DNA of 37,529 bases from Campylobacteraceae bacterium (GCA_031266555.1 JAISAU010000001.1:1-37529); one strand, 5' to 3'; positions 15,752 to 25,255 are shown, counted from the stretch's first letter. The notes: generated by a model not told the origin, from the letters alone. Numbers and translations: made by a program.

Positions 15752-18700
15752 ATGGAATTATATAAAAGTTACAAAGACAACTGTGGTTTCGGACTGCTTG
15801 CAAATATAGACAATATAGCCTCTTACGATATAGTTAAAGACGCTATATGCGCTCTTGAAAAAATGACTCACAGAGGCGCTATTGCCGCAGATGGAAAAAG
15901 CGGTGACGGTAGCGGATTACTTTTTTCGCTACCTGTAGAGTTTATGACCAAAGAGGCGGCTAAACTTAAAATTGATCTGCCCAAACAGTTTGCTGTCGCT
16001 ATGGTTTTTTTCACCGACGATAGACAAAAAGATATTTTTTCAGATATTTGCGAGCAAAACGATTTAAAAGTTTTGCTTTACCGCGATGTGCCCGTTAATG
16101 TAAATGTTCTTGGAGAGTTGGCTCTAAAGACTCTTCCGAAAATCACGCAAGTTTTTGTCATACCTAATTCTATGATTGCCACAAAACGTTTTGAGGCTCT
16201 TTTATATCTTACGAGAAAAAATATAGAAAACGCAATAAAAGACGATAGCGAATTTTACATTTCGTCATTTTCGGATAAGGTTGTCTCATACAAAGGCTTG
16301 GTCATGCCAAACCACTTAAGAGAGTTTTATAAAGATTTGCAAGATAGTAGTTTTAAAGCTGTTTTCGCTCTATTTCATCAGCGTTTTTCTACAAATACTC
16401 TGCCTAAATGGAAACTCGCTCAACCGTTTAGAACGCTGGCTCACAACGGCGAAATAAACTCTATATCTGCTAACAGGTTCAATCTAAAAGCAAAAAGCGA
16501 ATTTTTAAGAAGTTCCGTTTACTCGCCAAAAGAGCTAAGTTCCATTCTTCCCATAACAAGCGACGATGTAAGCGATAGCGCGAGTCTTGACAGTATGTTT
16601 GAGTTTTTGCTTGTAAACGGATACGATTTCTTTAAAGCCGCGCGCGTTTTAATTCCTGCTCCTTGGCAAAACTCCCCGCATATAGATCCCAAACTTAGAG
16701 CTTTTTATGAATATGCGAGCAATAGTTTTGAACCGTGGGACGGACCGGCGGCTGTATCGTTAACCAATGGACGATATATCGCATGTATTTTAGATAGAAA
16801 TGGACTCAGACCCGCAAAATACATCATTACAAAAGATAGAAAAATACTGATTGCGAGCGAATACGGCGTGCTTAAAATAGACGATGAGAATATTTTAGAA
16901 CGCGGACGCCTTCAAAGCGGCGAAATGCTGGGAGTTGATCTAAAGTTCGGTAAAGTGATGAAAAACAGTGAAATAAACGACTATCTTAAAAATTCTCACC
17001 CATATACCGAATGGCTCAATAAAAATATGTTTTATCTGCAAGAGTACGTAGATATATTATTCGCTAAAACGAGCGATTATCAATTTGACAATCTCGCTCT
17101 TTTGCAACGTTACAACAACATCACTCAAGAGACAAAAGAGATGATAATAGAACCGATGGCAAAAGACGGCAAAGAGGCGACAGGTTCCATGGGGGACGAC
17201 ACTCCGCTTGCCGCTTTCAGTAACGTTCAGCGCTCTTTTACGGACTTTTTCAAGCAAAAATTCGCTCAAGTCACAAATCCCCCTATAGATCCAATAAGAG
17301 AGATGGTTGTTATGAGTTTAAATACGGATTTCGGACAAGTAAATAATATTTTGGACGAAACTCCAAGTCATGCTTTTGATATCAAGTCAATTTCGCCAAT
17401 ATTGAGTCAAGAGCGAGTGGAAGTGCTTCGATCTTTTGGAGATCCGGATAAGCCGCTTTACAAAAAAGAGTATAAATGCCGCGTGTTCTCAACATTATAT
17501 GAAGAAAACCTAAGAGGCTCTTTAGAAGATTTGGTTTATGATATCGTGGAAGCGGTAAGATACGAAGGCGTTCATATCGTTTTTTTGGACGACAGACAGA
17601 TAGACAAAACTCACAACGCCATACCTATGGCTATGGTTGTAGGACGCGTAAATAACGCGCTTTTGGATAACGGCGTAAGACATAAAGCTTCTATTGTAGC
17701 TATAAGCGGAGAGATATTCGATTCTCACTCTATAGCGGTTTTGATATCTTGCGGCGCAAGCGCTGTTTATCCTTATCTGTTATTTGCTACGGTTTTAGAA
17801 GAAGCCGTAAAACAAAATCTCGACAGTTACGAGACAAGAGAAGCGTTCAAAAATGTTATTCACGCTCTAAATCAAGGTTTGCTGAAAACCATATCCAAAA
17901 TGGGTATATCAACTATAGCTTCTTATAGAAATTCGGGACTTTTTGACATTATAGGATTATCGAGAGAGATAATAAAAGATTGTTTTAGAAACTCGATGTC
18001 CGCGCTCGGCGGACTTAATTATGAAGATATAGAAAACCGCGTTAAACAAAATCACGACAGAGCTTTTGAGATATACAGGCGAGAAAAGATATTTCCTCTT
18101 GAAGCAGGAGGTTTTTATAAATATCTTGAAAGCGGAGAATACCACGACTATGGTCCAAAAATCATACACGCTATCCACAAAACTGCCTCAAGCGGGCAAA
18201 AAGAAGATTATGAGCATTTAAAAAAATTGATTATTTCCAGAAAATTTAAAATGATTCGTGATTTTTTTGATATAAAATCCGACAGAAACCCGATAAACAT
18301 CAAAGAGGTAGAACCGATATCAGAAATATTTAAACGCTTCAATGGGGCGGCTATGAGTTTAGGTTCAATATCCCCGGAAGCGCACGAAGCTATCGCACTT
18401 GCTATGTACAAAATCGGCGGTATGTCAAATTCAGGCGAAGGCGGAGAAGCGACCGATAGGCTCAAGAGCGAAAAAAACTCTAAAATCAAACAGATAGCTT
18501 CGGGACGTTTTGGCGTAACTCCGGAATACTTAAGAAGCGCTTCGGAAATACAAATTAAAGTCGCTCAAGGCGCTAAACCTGGAGAAGGCGGACAATTGCC
18601 GGGCCATAAAGTAACGTCGTTAATCGCAAGTTTGCGATATACGATCCCGGGCGTTACGCTTATATCTCCTCCGCCTCATCATGATATTTATTCTATAGAG

Positions 18701-20173
18701 GATTTAGCGCAACTTATATTTGATTTAAAACAGGTAAATCCACAAGCTACTATTACGGTTAAGCTTGTTTCCACAACTGGAGTTGGAACAATTGCGGCCG
18801 GAGTAGCCAAAGCATATGCTGATAAGATTATTATTTCAGGAAATGACGGTGGGACTGGCGCTGCTCCGCTTACATCCATTAAATTTGCAGGAAGTCCTTG
18901 GGAGATAGGACTTAGCGAAGCTCAAAACGCTTTAAAGTATAACAATTTAAGAGAACTTGTACATGTACAAACGGACGGCGGTTTAAAAATAGGCTTGGAC
19001 ATCATCAAAGCTGCACTTTTGGGAGCGGAGAGTTACGCTTTTGGAACACTGCTTCTTAGTATTGTCGGCTGTAAAATGTTAAGAGTATGCCATTTGAACA
19101 GATGTTCTGTCGGAGTCGCCACACAAGATGCGGAATTAAGAAAAAGCTTCAACGGCACGGCGGATAAAATAGTAAACTATCTAACGCTTTTAGCCGAAGA
19201 TGTGAGAGAAATATTGGCGTCTTTGGGCTATGCTTCGCTTGAAGAGATTATTGGCAAAAACAATCTTTTAAGCGTAAAAGATGACGAATTTGCTAAAAAA
19301 TTTGACTTTAGCGCCATACTGACAAACGTTGAAGGCGTCAATACATGTCAAAAACCAAATCCGCCTTATGATAAAAATGAGTTTGAAAATGAGATTTTAA
19401 AAGAGGCTTATAAAGTTATAGAAAATCCAAACGAACACATAGTTTTAAACAAAACCATAACCAATATCAATAGAAGTTTCGGCGCGAGAACAAGTGGAGA
19501 AATAGCAAAATTTTACGGCAATAAGGGGCTTAAAGACAACAGCATAGTATATAACTTAAACGGCACAGCGGGACAATCTTTAGGGGCGTTCTTAATTAAC
19601 GGCGTGAATATTCATCTCAATGGTGTTGCGAATGACTATGTGGGTAAAGGTATGAATGGCGGCAAGATAGTAATTACGCCTAAAATTCAAGGCGAAAATT
19701 TTTCGTGCGCCGGCAATACATGTCTTTACGGTGCCACGGGCGGACAACTTTTTGTCGCCGGAAACGTTGGAGAAAGATTTTGTGTAAGAAATTCGGGCGC
19801 TGTGGCGATAGTAGAAGGCACGGGAGATCACGCGTGCGAATATATGACCGGCGGGGAAGTGTTGATACTTGGCGAAACAGGAATGAATTTTGGCGCGGGA
19901 ATGACCGGAGGAGTAGTTTTTGTATATGATAAAAATCACGATTTTATAGATAAATTAAACCAAGAACTCGTAAAAGCCGTACGCATAGACACGGACGAAA
20001 TGGATGAAGCAAGACATACTCTAAAAAAACTTTTGAGAATGCATATAAACGAAACACAAAGTATAAAAGCCAAATTTATAATGGATACGTTTAGACACGC
20101 GATAAGAGATTTTTGGATGGTATATCCTAAGGATATGACAAGACTTCCTCTAAACCCATACGAAGGAAACTAA
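15752..20173 (+). CDS. gltB: Glutamate synthase (NADPH-type), large subunit
   Basis: A 1473-residue GOGAT alpha subunit that transfers the amide nitrogen of glutamine to 2-oxoglutarate. C11 (DNCGFGLL) is the N-terminal nucleophile, which implies removal of a ten-residue propeptide. The class II amidotransferase domain includes RFSTNTLPKW and AHNGEINS. A central domain follows, then the FMN barrel (MSNSGEGGE, KPGEGGQLPGHKV, GNDGGTGAAP). Cysteines C1107, C1113 and C1118 (CKMLRVCHLNRC) bind the 3Fe-4S cluster. The C-terminal beta-helix has glycine repeats (GMNGGKI, GATGGQL, YMTGGEV). One base separates it from gltD. It serves the ammonia assimilation pathway with glutamine synthetase. Confidence 0.97.
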   Translation: MELYKSYKDNCGFGLLANIDNIASYDIVKDAICALEKMTHRGAIAADGKSGDGSGLLFSLPVEFMTKEAAKLKIDLPKQFAVAMVFFTDDRQKDIFSDICEQNDLKVLLYRDVPVNVNVLGELALKTLPKITQVFVIPNSMIATKRFEALLYLTRKNIENAIKDDSEFYISSFSDKVVSYKGLVMPNHLREFYKDLQDSSFKAVFALFHQRFSTNTLPKWKLAQPFRTLAHNGEINSISANRFNLKAKSEFLRSSVYSPKELSSILPITSDDVSDSASLDSMFEFLLVNGYDFFKAARVLIPAPWQNSPHIDPKLRAFYEYASNSFEPWDGPAAVSLTNGRYIACILDRNGLRPAKYIITKDRKILIASEYGVLKIDDENILERGRLQSGEMLGVDLKFGKVMKNSEINDYLKNSHPYTEWLNKNMFYLQEYVDILFAKTSDYQFDNLALLQRYNNITQETKEMIIEPMAKDGKEATGSMGDDTPLAAFSNVQRSFTDFFKQKFAQVTNPPIDPIREMVVMSLNTDFGQVNNILDETPSHAFDIKSISPILSQERVEVLRSFGDPDKPLYKKEYKCRVFSTLYEENLRGSLEDLVYDIVEAVRYEGVHIVFLDDRQIDKTHNAIPMAMVVGRVNNALLDNGVRHKASIVAISGEIFDSHSIAVLISCGASAVYPYLLFATVLEEAVKQNLDSYETREAFKNVIHALNQGLLKTISKMGISTIASYRNSGLFDIIGLSREIIKDCFRNSMSALGGLNYEDIENRVKQNHDRAFEIYRREKIFPLEAGGFYKYLESGEYHDYGPKIIHAIHKTASSGQKEDYEHLKKLIISRKFKMIRDFFDIKSDRNPINIKEVEPISEIFKRFNGAAMSLGSISPEAHEAIALAMYKIGGMSNSGEGGEATDRLKSEKNSKIKQIASGRFGVTPEYLRSASEIQIKVAQGAKPGEGGQLPGHKVTSLIASLRYTIPGVTLISPPPHHDIYSIEDLAQLIFDLKQVNPQATITVKLVSTTGVGTIAAGVAKAYADKIIISGNDGGTGAAPLTSIKFAGSPWEIGLSEAQNALKYNNLRELVHVQTDGGLKIGLDIIKAALLGAESYAFGTLLLSIVGCKMLRVCHLNRCSVGVATQDAELRKSFNGTADKIVNYLTLLAEDVREILASLGYASLEEIIGKNNLLSVKDDEFAKKFDFSAILTNVEGVNTCQKPNPPYDKNEFENEILKEAYKVIENPNEHIVLNKTITNINRSFGARTSGEIAKFYGNKGLKDNSIVYNLNGTAGQSLGAFLINGVNIHLNGVANDYVGKGMNGGKIVITPKIQGENFSCAGNTCLYGATGGQLFVAGNVGERFCVRNSGAVAIVEGTGDHACEYMTGGEVLILGETGMNFGAGMTGGVVFVYDKNHDFIDKLNQELVKAVRIDTDEMDEARHTLKKLLRMHINETQSIKAKFIMDTFRHAIRDFWMVYPKDMTRLPLNPYEGN

Positions 20174-20174
20174 A

Positions 20175-21560
20175 ATGCAAAATTTTTTAACTATAGATAG
20201 AATAGAACCGCAGAAACGTTCGCAACTTGAAAGAACAAAAGACTACAAAGAGATTTACGAACTTTTGTCAAAAAACGACATGAAAGAGCAAGCGAGCCGT
20301 TGTATTCAATGCGGAGATCCGTTTTGCCACAACAAATGTCCGCTTCATAATTTAATACCTTTTTGGCTTAGAGCCGTCGGCGGAAAATATGATATTGATT
20401 TGGCGTTCGCGCTTTCAAACGAGACAAATCCATATCCTGAAATTACGGGACGAGTATGCCCGCAAGAGAAGCTTTGCGAAGGCGACTGTTCGTTAAATGA
20501 CGGACATAAAGCCATAACTATAGGAGCGATAGAGGTCGCCATAAGCGAAAACGGCATAAGAAATGGGTTGAAGCCAAAATTTTCGCAAAAAAAAGTCGGA
20601 AAGTCGGTAGTCGTAATAGGCTCAGGTCCTGCGTCCATAGCCGCGGCCACATATCTTTTGAGAGCTGGCGTAGATGTTACTATGTATGAAAAGCAAAATA
20701 GAGCCGGCGGACTTTTAACTTATGGAATACCGGGATTTAAAATAGAAAAAGAGATTGTGGCAAGGCGTATTGAGTGGTTAAAAGAAGCCGGAATGACACT
20801 TAAAACAAATATTAAAATAGGCGAAGACGTATCTTTTTCAGAGCTTGCAAATTTACATAACGCCGTTTTTTTGGGAATAGGCGCCGAACAATCAAATAAA
20901 GCCAATATCGTAAATGAAAACGCGAAAGGCACAATTATGGCGATAGACTTTTTGCGCAATATACAAAAAAAACAGTTTAAAGAAGATTTTGACGTCTCGA
21001 TTGATGTAGCGAATAAAAATGTCGCAGTAATAGGCGGTGGCGATACGGCTATGGATTGCTTGCGAACAGCTGTAAGAGAAGGAGCAAGAAGCGTTACATG
21101 TTTATATAGACGCGACAAATTTAATATGCCCGGATCCAAAAAAGAGTTTAAAAACGCTTTGGATGAGGGAGTTATTTTCGTATATAATGTAGTGCCGAAA
21201 GATATTATAGTAAATAGCGAAGGCGGAGTAATTGGTATTAATATGCAAAAAACCATCATGAGCAATAAAACTGTTGAGGGAAGACAAAGCGTAGAGACGC
21301 TCAAAGGCGGAGATTTTAAAGTAGACGCGGATATCGTTATTTTCGCGCTTGGATTTAGCCCAAGCAACCCAACATTTTTATCTGAAAACGGCATAGAGGT
21401 AAATAGCCGCGGAGCTATTGTGGTGGACAGCGAATATCATACAAGCAAAAGCGGAGTTTACGCGGGCGGAGACTGTGTCAGAGGTGCGGCTTTGGTAGTA
21501 AATGCCGCCGCTGACGGTAAAGCGGCCGCATTGCAAATTTTACGAGATTTATCTTTATAA
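20175..21560 (+). CDS. gltD: Glutamate synthase, small (beta) subunit
   Basis: A 461-residue electron-input subunit for GltB. The N-terminus has the cysteine clusters that hold 4Fe-4S centres (CIQCGDPFCHNKC, then CPQEKLCEGDC). The FAD-binding fold starts at VVIGSGPASIAAATYLL (about 150) with the typical YEKQNRAGGLLTYGIP. The NADPH-binding fold has VAVIGGGDTAMDC (about 280), and the FAD-closing motif is VYAGGDCVRGA near the end. It follows gltB after one base, so the two subunits are made together. Confidence 0.97.
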   Translation: MQNFLTIDRIEPQKRSQLERTKDYKEIYELLSKNDMKEQASRCIQCGDPFCHNKCPLHNLIPFWLRAVGGKYDIDLAFALSNETNPYPEITGRVCPQEKLCEGDCSLNDGHKAITIGAIEVAISENGIRNGLKPKFSQKKVGKSVVVIGSGPASIAAATYLLRAGVDVTMYEKQNRAGGLLTYGIPGFKIEKEIVARRIEWLKEAGMTLKTNIKIGEDVSFSELANLHNAVFLGIGAEQSNKANIVNENAKGTIMAIDFLRNIQKKQFKEDFDVSIDVANKNVAVIGGGDTAMDCLRTAVREGARSVTCLYRRDKFNMPGSKKEFKNALDEGVIFVYNVVPKDIIVNSEGGVIGINMQKTIMSNKTVEGRQSVETLKGGDFKVDADIVIFALGFSPSNPTFLSENGIEVNSRGAIVVDSEYHTSKSGVYAGGDCVRGAALVVNAAADGKAAALQILRDLSL

Positions 21561-21610
21561 AAAGTGTATTTAATTATATTTTAAGCACAATATATATTAT
21601 AATTGCGTAT

Positions 21611-21616
21611 TATAAT
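21611..21616 (+). promoter_or_regulatory. -10 box of the 75-residue protein gene
   Basis: TATAAT, with another TATAAT just upstream at 21598-21603, lies 45 nt before the ATG at 21662. Confidence 0.45.
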
Positions 21617-21661
21617 TCAATATTGATTAGGCCACTCTTGCTTAAAATATAAGAAGGATTT

Positions 21662-21889
21662 ATGACGAAGGAAGAGGCGATTTTAGAAATGCGCTTTTGC
21701 GGTGTAAATGAGAGCAATATAGATATTATCATAGAAAAGTGCAAGCAAAAAAACATCTTGCCGCAATATTTGGACAACGAGCTGGAAAAATTAAGATACG
21801 AGCGTTTTTTTCATTTTGAATACGACGACAACATAGACGACGGCTATCAAACTCCTTCGCATAACAAAAAACATAGTTTGAGCGATTAA
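21662..21889 (+). CDS. Small acidic protein of unknown function
   Basis: I do not recognise this 75-residue protein. AGAAGGATTT ATG gives it a strong ribosome-binding site and two TATAAT boxes precede it, so it is probably real. The N-terminal 45 residues (MTKEEAILEMRFCG... to NELEKLRYERFF) read as two or three amphipathic helices, like a small helical domain. The C-terminus is acidic (EYDDNIDDGY) and then basic. No signal peptide or membrane segment is seen. It stands alone after gltBD, and a dyad, GCGATT-AACT-AATCGC, spans its stop codon. Confidence 0.7.
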   Translation: MTKEEAILEMRFCGVNESNIDIIIEKCKQKNILPQYLDNELEKLRYERFFHFEYDDNIDDGYQTPSHNKKHSLSD

Positions 21890-21897
21890 CTAATCGC
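21882..21897. repeat. Dyad across the stop codon of the 75-residue protein
   Basis: GCGATT and AATCGC pair around AACT. No U-run follows directly, so I do not call it a terminator. Confidence 0.4.
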
Positions 21898-22281
21898 GAA
21901 GCTTTTCAGCTTTTAAAAAACTTTATCTAATATTTTAATATAGTGTTGAGCAATTTCACTTATTGCAAGTAACTTTTAAATGTATTTATTACATACAACT
22001 AAAATTGAAATACTTTGTTTTTATAAATACCTTAAAACACAAAACTTATAGCATATTATCGAGGTCATCAAAATATAAGTTAGAGGTACTTTATCTATAA
22101 TTTTTACATGTAAGAGTTGCTTTGCTGTGAATTAGTGCTTTATCCATAAAAGTTTTTAGTCTTTCTTGAATGGAAAATAAAAGTTTTCTCCCAATTCTTT
22201 TTAACAAAAAGTTGGCGTTAACACATCGCCGGCTTACCTTTGTTTATGCTATGTAAACAGTAAAATTGATATTATTAGGGT
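21890..22281. other. 392-bp noncoding stretch
   Basis: AT-rich. It holds a TTACATGTAA palindrome (TACATGTA at 22105-22112). Open frames of about 20 codons lack ribosome-binding sites. The last 30 bases, with TATTAT near 22270, may be the promoter of the next gene. No tRNA or known RNA is seen. Confidence 0.5.
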
Positions 22282-22572
22282 ATGAAAAAACTATTTTTGA
22301 CAACCTTATTATTATCTTTCGCACTATTTGCTGATTGTTATGAACCGCCCGAAGTATGCCACAATAAATACCAAACAAAGTACAAATACAAAGAGTGTTA
22401 CATACAAAGCAAGTATAAATATAATAAAGGATATTTTCAAAGTAAGTGGAAACATGATGAATGTTATGTGCAAGATAGATGGAAGCAAGATAAATACTAT
22501 ATACAAGACAAGTGGAAGCAAGATAAAGGATATGTACGAGACAAAAGCATTTTTGGATTTATAAAAAAATAA
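22282..22572 (+). CDS. Secreted protein with five 11-residue tandem repeats
   Basis: A 96-residue protein of unknown function. Residues 1-18 form a signal peptide (MKKLFLTTLLLSFALFA, then DC; a lipobox-like reading is poor). After a short linker come five exact 11-residue units (residues 33-87) of the form KWK-x-D/K-x-x-Y-hydrophobic-Q-S/D, for example KYKYKECYIQS and KWKQDKYYIQD. Alternating lysine and aromatic residues suggest a basic, tyrosine/tryptophan-rich surface that could bind acidic polymers or the cell wall; this is inference. Cysteines at 19, 26, 39 and 61 could form disulfides. It stands alone between long noncoding stretches, and the ribosome-binding site (TAGGG) is close and weak. 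Confidence 0.65.
   Translation: MKKLFLTTLLLSFALFADCYEPPEVCHNKYQTKYKYKECYIQSKYKYNKGYFQSKWKHDECYVQDRWKQDKYYIQDKWKQDKGYVRDKSIFGFIKK
22378..22542 (+). repeat. Five tandem 33-bp units
   Basis: Direct, unspaced 33-bp (11-codon) repeats within the secreted-protein gene. The first two units are the most diverged and the last two are nearly identical in their first half (GGAAGCAAGATAAA), which suggests recent duplication at the 3' end. Confidence 0.8.
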
Positions 22573-23142
22573 CCCTTAAAAGATATATTTAGTGCATGCG
22601 TTATGTTTCTGCGTATGATAGAACCACTGTTTAAACAAAAAACCGGTGTCAAAAGTTGTGATTGATTGGTCGCTATTTACAACTATTTTTCAATACTTGC
22701 ATAAAATTACCAAAAAACTGAAAATATAGGAATTATTTTGCGCAATATGTCAAAAATATACTAATTTTATGTATAAAAATGTAATTTTTTTCTCTAATGC
22801 TTTTTCACAGTACTTTTCAGACAATTTGGAAATAAAATATGGCGAACAATATGTAAGTTTGCTATTGGCTAACATCTCATTTTGATTTGAAATATTCTTT
22901 AATGATTTGGTCTTGGCTTATTTAAAAATTTTGGTCTCTTTTATTCTTTTAATTTTGTATTTTTGTGGTATTTTCGTATTTGCGCCAATAAATGCGCTTA
23001 CATGTAGTGACTTTTCATCTATTTTATATCATTTTCAGCCATTTTTTTAAATAAACGTTTATATCAATAAATTCGCTCTTTATTATGCTTTGCATGCGCT
23101 CTTTTTTTATCACATGTAAAAGATATAATTATTATGGCAAAA
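22573..23142. other. 570-bp noncoding stretch
   Basis: The longest gap in the window, between converging genes. It holds TACATGTA at 22999-23006 and ACATGT at 23112-23117, and the word CGCTCTTT twice near 23070-23108. A 38-codon open frame at 22769-22885 lacks a ribosome-binding site. I see no tRNA, terminator or known RNA. It may contain decayed DNA. Confidence 0.45.
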
Positions 23143-23733
23143 TCATTTTTTTAACAAATCAAGTTTATTCTCAAAAAACCAGAAAATAGCAAAAAGCACG
23201 CTTGGCGTTTTCGTTTTATTTTCATCGTACATAAATTTTTTTACTTCGTTTTTGGGCAAAAAGAAAAGCTCTATCTCCTCTTCCTCCACTCCTCCGCCCT
23301 CTTGTTTTTTCATGCTCTCGTCTATACTGGCGAAATACAACGTTTGTCTTGAACCGGAAAAACCGACGCAAGATGTAATTTTTTCTATATTTTCTATAGC
23401 CACGTCATAACCGCACTCTTCTAAAATTTCCTCTTTCATCGTCTGTTTTAAACTCTTATTTTTATCTAAAATCCCGGCGCACATTTCATAAGTGAAACCG
23501 TCGCGGTTATTATTTAAATAAACGGGCGGACGAAACTGTTTAACAAGTAAAAAGGCTTCTTTTTGCGTATGATACAAAAGGCACGCAACGTTATCGTAAA
23601 TCTTTACAAAATCCCAATTTTTTTCTTTATTATTTTGAGTGTAAAAAACTCTAAAAGGTTGTATATACTGAGACGATATATTTGTCTCTATTTTTAAGAT
23701 TTTTATCTCTTGTTTTGATTTTTCGTCATTCAT
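23143..23733 (-). CDS. NUDIX hydrolase resembling UDP-sugar diphosphatase (NUDT14-like)
   Basis: A 196-residue NUDIX protein. The box is in GILDKNKSLKQTMKEEILEECGY (positions 87-109, given here as the motif site only in part: G, then EEILEECGY). The usual first glutamate is lysine and the usual arginine is glutamate, while the metal-binding E-x-x-E-E core remains. Flanking words FTYEMCAG, GFSGSRQTLYF and GGGVEEEEIELFFLP strongly recall NUDT14/UDP-glucose diphosphatases and the ADP-ribose diphosphatase group. The substrate is probably a nucleoside diphosphate sugar. It overlaps the upstream peptidase gene by 8 nt and is thus probably co-translated with it. Confidence 0.85.
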   Translation of the reverse strand: MNDEKSKQEIKILKIETNISSQYIQPFRVFYTQNNKEKNWDFVKIYDNVACLLYHTQKEAFLLVKQFRPPVYLNNNRDGFTYEMCAGILDKNKSLKQTMKEEILEECGYDVAIENIEKITSCVGFSGSRQTLYFASIDESMKKQEGGGVEEEEIELFFLPKNEVKKFMYDENKTKTPSVLFAIFWFFENKLDLLKK

Positions 23734-24907
23734 TTGCGTTTACCAAATAGGCAAGCCGCTCCTCTTGTTGCGAAGAGCCGTAATTTACTTTTATAGCGTC
23801 TAAACTTTCGCGCATATTTTTAGCATATTCGCCAAACGCTATCTTTTCATCACCGCTAAGAGCGCTTTTGGCCACCTTTATAATGCTTGACGGATTTATC
23901 GGCTGATTGTTTTTATAAAGACCAAAATGCAAATGCGGACCTGTGCTGATACCAGTATTGCCTACATATGCCACAACTTGACCTTTTTTAACAGAACTAC
24001 CGCTTTTTAAAGATTTTGCGAATCCGTTTAAATGCGCGTAAAGCGTCGAGTATCCGCCCTCATGCGTAATTTTTACGGTTTTACCATATCCGTTCATAGT
24101 GCCCACAAACGCTACTTTGCCATCTCCTGCGGCTTTCACTGAAGTTCCCATAGGAGCGGCGTAATCAATGCCAAGATGAGCGCGATATTTTTTCAAAACA
24201 GGGTGCCAGCGTTTAAGCGTAAACGGCGATGAAATTCTTGTATATTGGACGGGGGTTATCAAAAAATACCCCAATATCTCTTTGCCGTCATTATTGTAAT
24301 ATCTGCCTTTTGGCTCATAAAAAAACACGTAATCTTTTTTGCCGCTGCTTTTATTCTCTACCATACCAGCTATAATGGTCGGATTTGTAAAATGCGCGCC
24401 AAGTCTTATTTTTTGTTTATAAAGTATGACTATATTTGTTCCGGCTCTCAATCTTGAAAAATCAACGCTTCCTTGAAAAGAGTTCACAAATTCGTGCGCT
24501 AAAAGGTTACTGTTTGTAAGAGTTATGATATCTTGATATGGTGAAACTTGCATCTCAAACGCTAACTCTTTTGTCTCTTCCTGGTATGCTACCGGCGTAA
24601 GACCTATCGTGTAATTACCATCTTTTTCTTTGTACATGTGAAGTTGCAACTCCCCGCCGCCTACTGGAATCAATACTTGTTTTATATCGCCTTCATCCCC
24701 TCTTAAAAGATAGTATTTTGTTCCGCTGTAAATCTCCGACACAACCTCTTTATCTTCATAATCAAGCCCATAATATATAGAAAGCGGCAACTCGCTTTTT
24801 TCTAAAAATTTTAATAAAGTTTCGCCCTTTTCCCAATAATACTCTTCGGTCGTCGAAGCAAAAGCGAAATTAATAAATAGAGTGCATAAAAGAAAAAAAC
24901 GAGCCAT
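23726..24907 (-). CDS. M23 peptidoglycan peptidase, Csd3/Pgp3-like
   Basis: A 393-residue periplasmic protein with a clear signal peptide (MARFFLLCTLFINFAFAS). The N-terminal region resembles the inhibitory and LysM-like domains of Helicobacter Csd3 (HdpA) and Campylobacter Pgp3. The C-terminal LytM/M23 domain has the zinc ligands in HLGIDYAAP (H and D) and GPHLHFGLY (last H), with HEGGYSTLYAHL between. Those relatives cleave peptide cross-links and stem peptides and shape curved cells. Residues after the M23 core (about 345-393) form a charged tail. It shares 8 nt with the NUDIX gene and is divergent from the pgbA-like gene, as in H. pylori's HP0506-HP0509 neighbourhood (from memory). Confidence 0.9.
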   Translation of the reverse strand: MARFFLLCTLFINFAFASTTEEYYWEKGETLLKFLEKSELPLSIYYGLDYEDKEVVSEIYSGTKYYLLRGDEGDIKQVLIPVGGGELQLHMYKEKDGNYTIGLTPVAYQEETKELAFEMQVSPYQDIITLTNSNLLAHEFVNSFQGSVDFSRLRAGTNIVILYKQKIRLGAHFTNPTIIAGMVENKSSGKKDYVFFYEPKGRYYNNDGKEILGYFLITPVQYTRISSPFTLKRWHPVLKKYRAHLGIDYAAPMGTSVKAAGDGKVAFVGTMNGYGKTVKITHEGGYSTLYAHLNGFAKSLKSGSSVKKGQVVAYVGNTGISTGPHLHFGLYKNNQPINPSSIIKVAKSALSGDEKIAFGEYAKNMRESLDAIKVNYGSSQQEERLAYLVNANE

Positions 24908-25255
24908 AAAAAACCTTTAAAAAAAATTACCCATATTTAAGCATATAATAAACTTAAAAAGTAAATTTGAGATTTTAACCTATTTTTTCTTACATTTGTA
25001 TGTTGTGGCATCGATTTTGACTTATTATAATAGTCATTTATCGTCATTTTAAAGTCCTTGATAAATTTTAAAATATTATTCGCAACCTTACTCGTCCTTA
25101 TAAGTATATTTATTTCTCTTTTATAAAAACACTAAATATGATATTTTTAGTTACATGTAGGGTTTTGATACTTAAAATTGATTAAAGCAAAATCAATCTT
25201 TTTTAAAAGCAGTTATTGTATAATCCCTTTTAAATCTAAATTCATAGGAGATAGC
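24908..25255. other. Divergent region, peptidase/pgbA-like
   Basis: A 348-bp gap with a probable minus-strand -10 (TATGCT, 24945-24940), a dyad GACT-TATTATAAT-AGTC (25019-25035) and TTACATGTAG (TACATGTA at 25152-25159). TATAAT at 25219-25224 serves the rightward genes. No gene is visible. Confidence 0.5.
25219..25224 (+). promoter_or_regulatory. -10 box of pgbA-like/glcD/yihY-like genes
   Basis: TTATTGTATAAT puts the transcript start near 25231. That rules out the in-frame ATG at 25178 and supports the TTG at 25256, which has TAGGAG 5 nt upstream. Confidence 0.65.

Noticed and set aside
22378-22542. 33-bp repeats as a CRISPR array
   Set aside because: Units are contiguous, multiples of three and encode an 11-residue repeat; there are no spacers.
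22328-22564. Second open frame of 78 codons in the repeat gene
   Set aside because: Generated by the same 33-bp repeat in another frame; lacks the signal peptide and a ribosome-binding site.
22769-22885. 38-codon open frame (MYKNVIFFSN...)
   Set aside because: No ribosome-binding site or -10 at a fitting distance and no recognisable family; could be a remnant.
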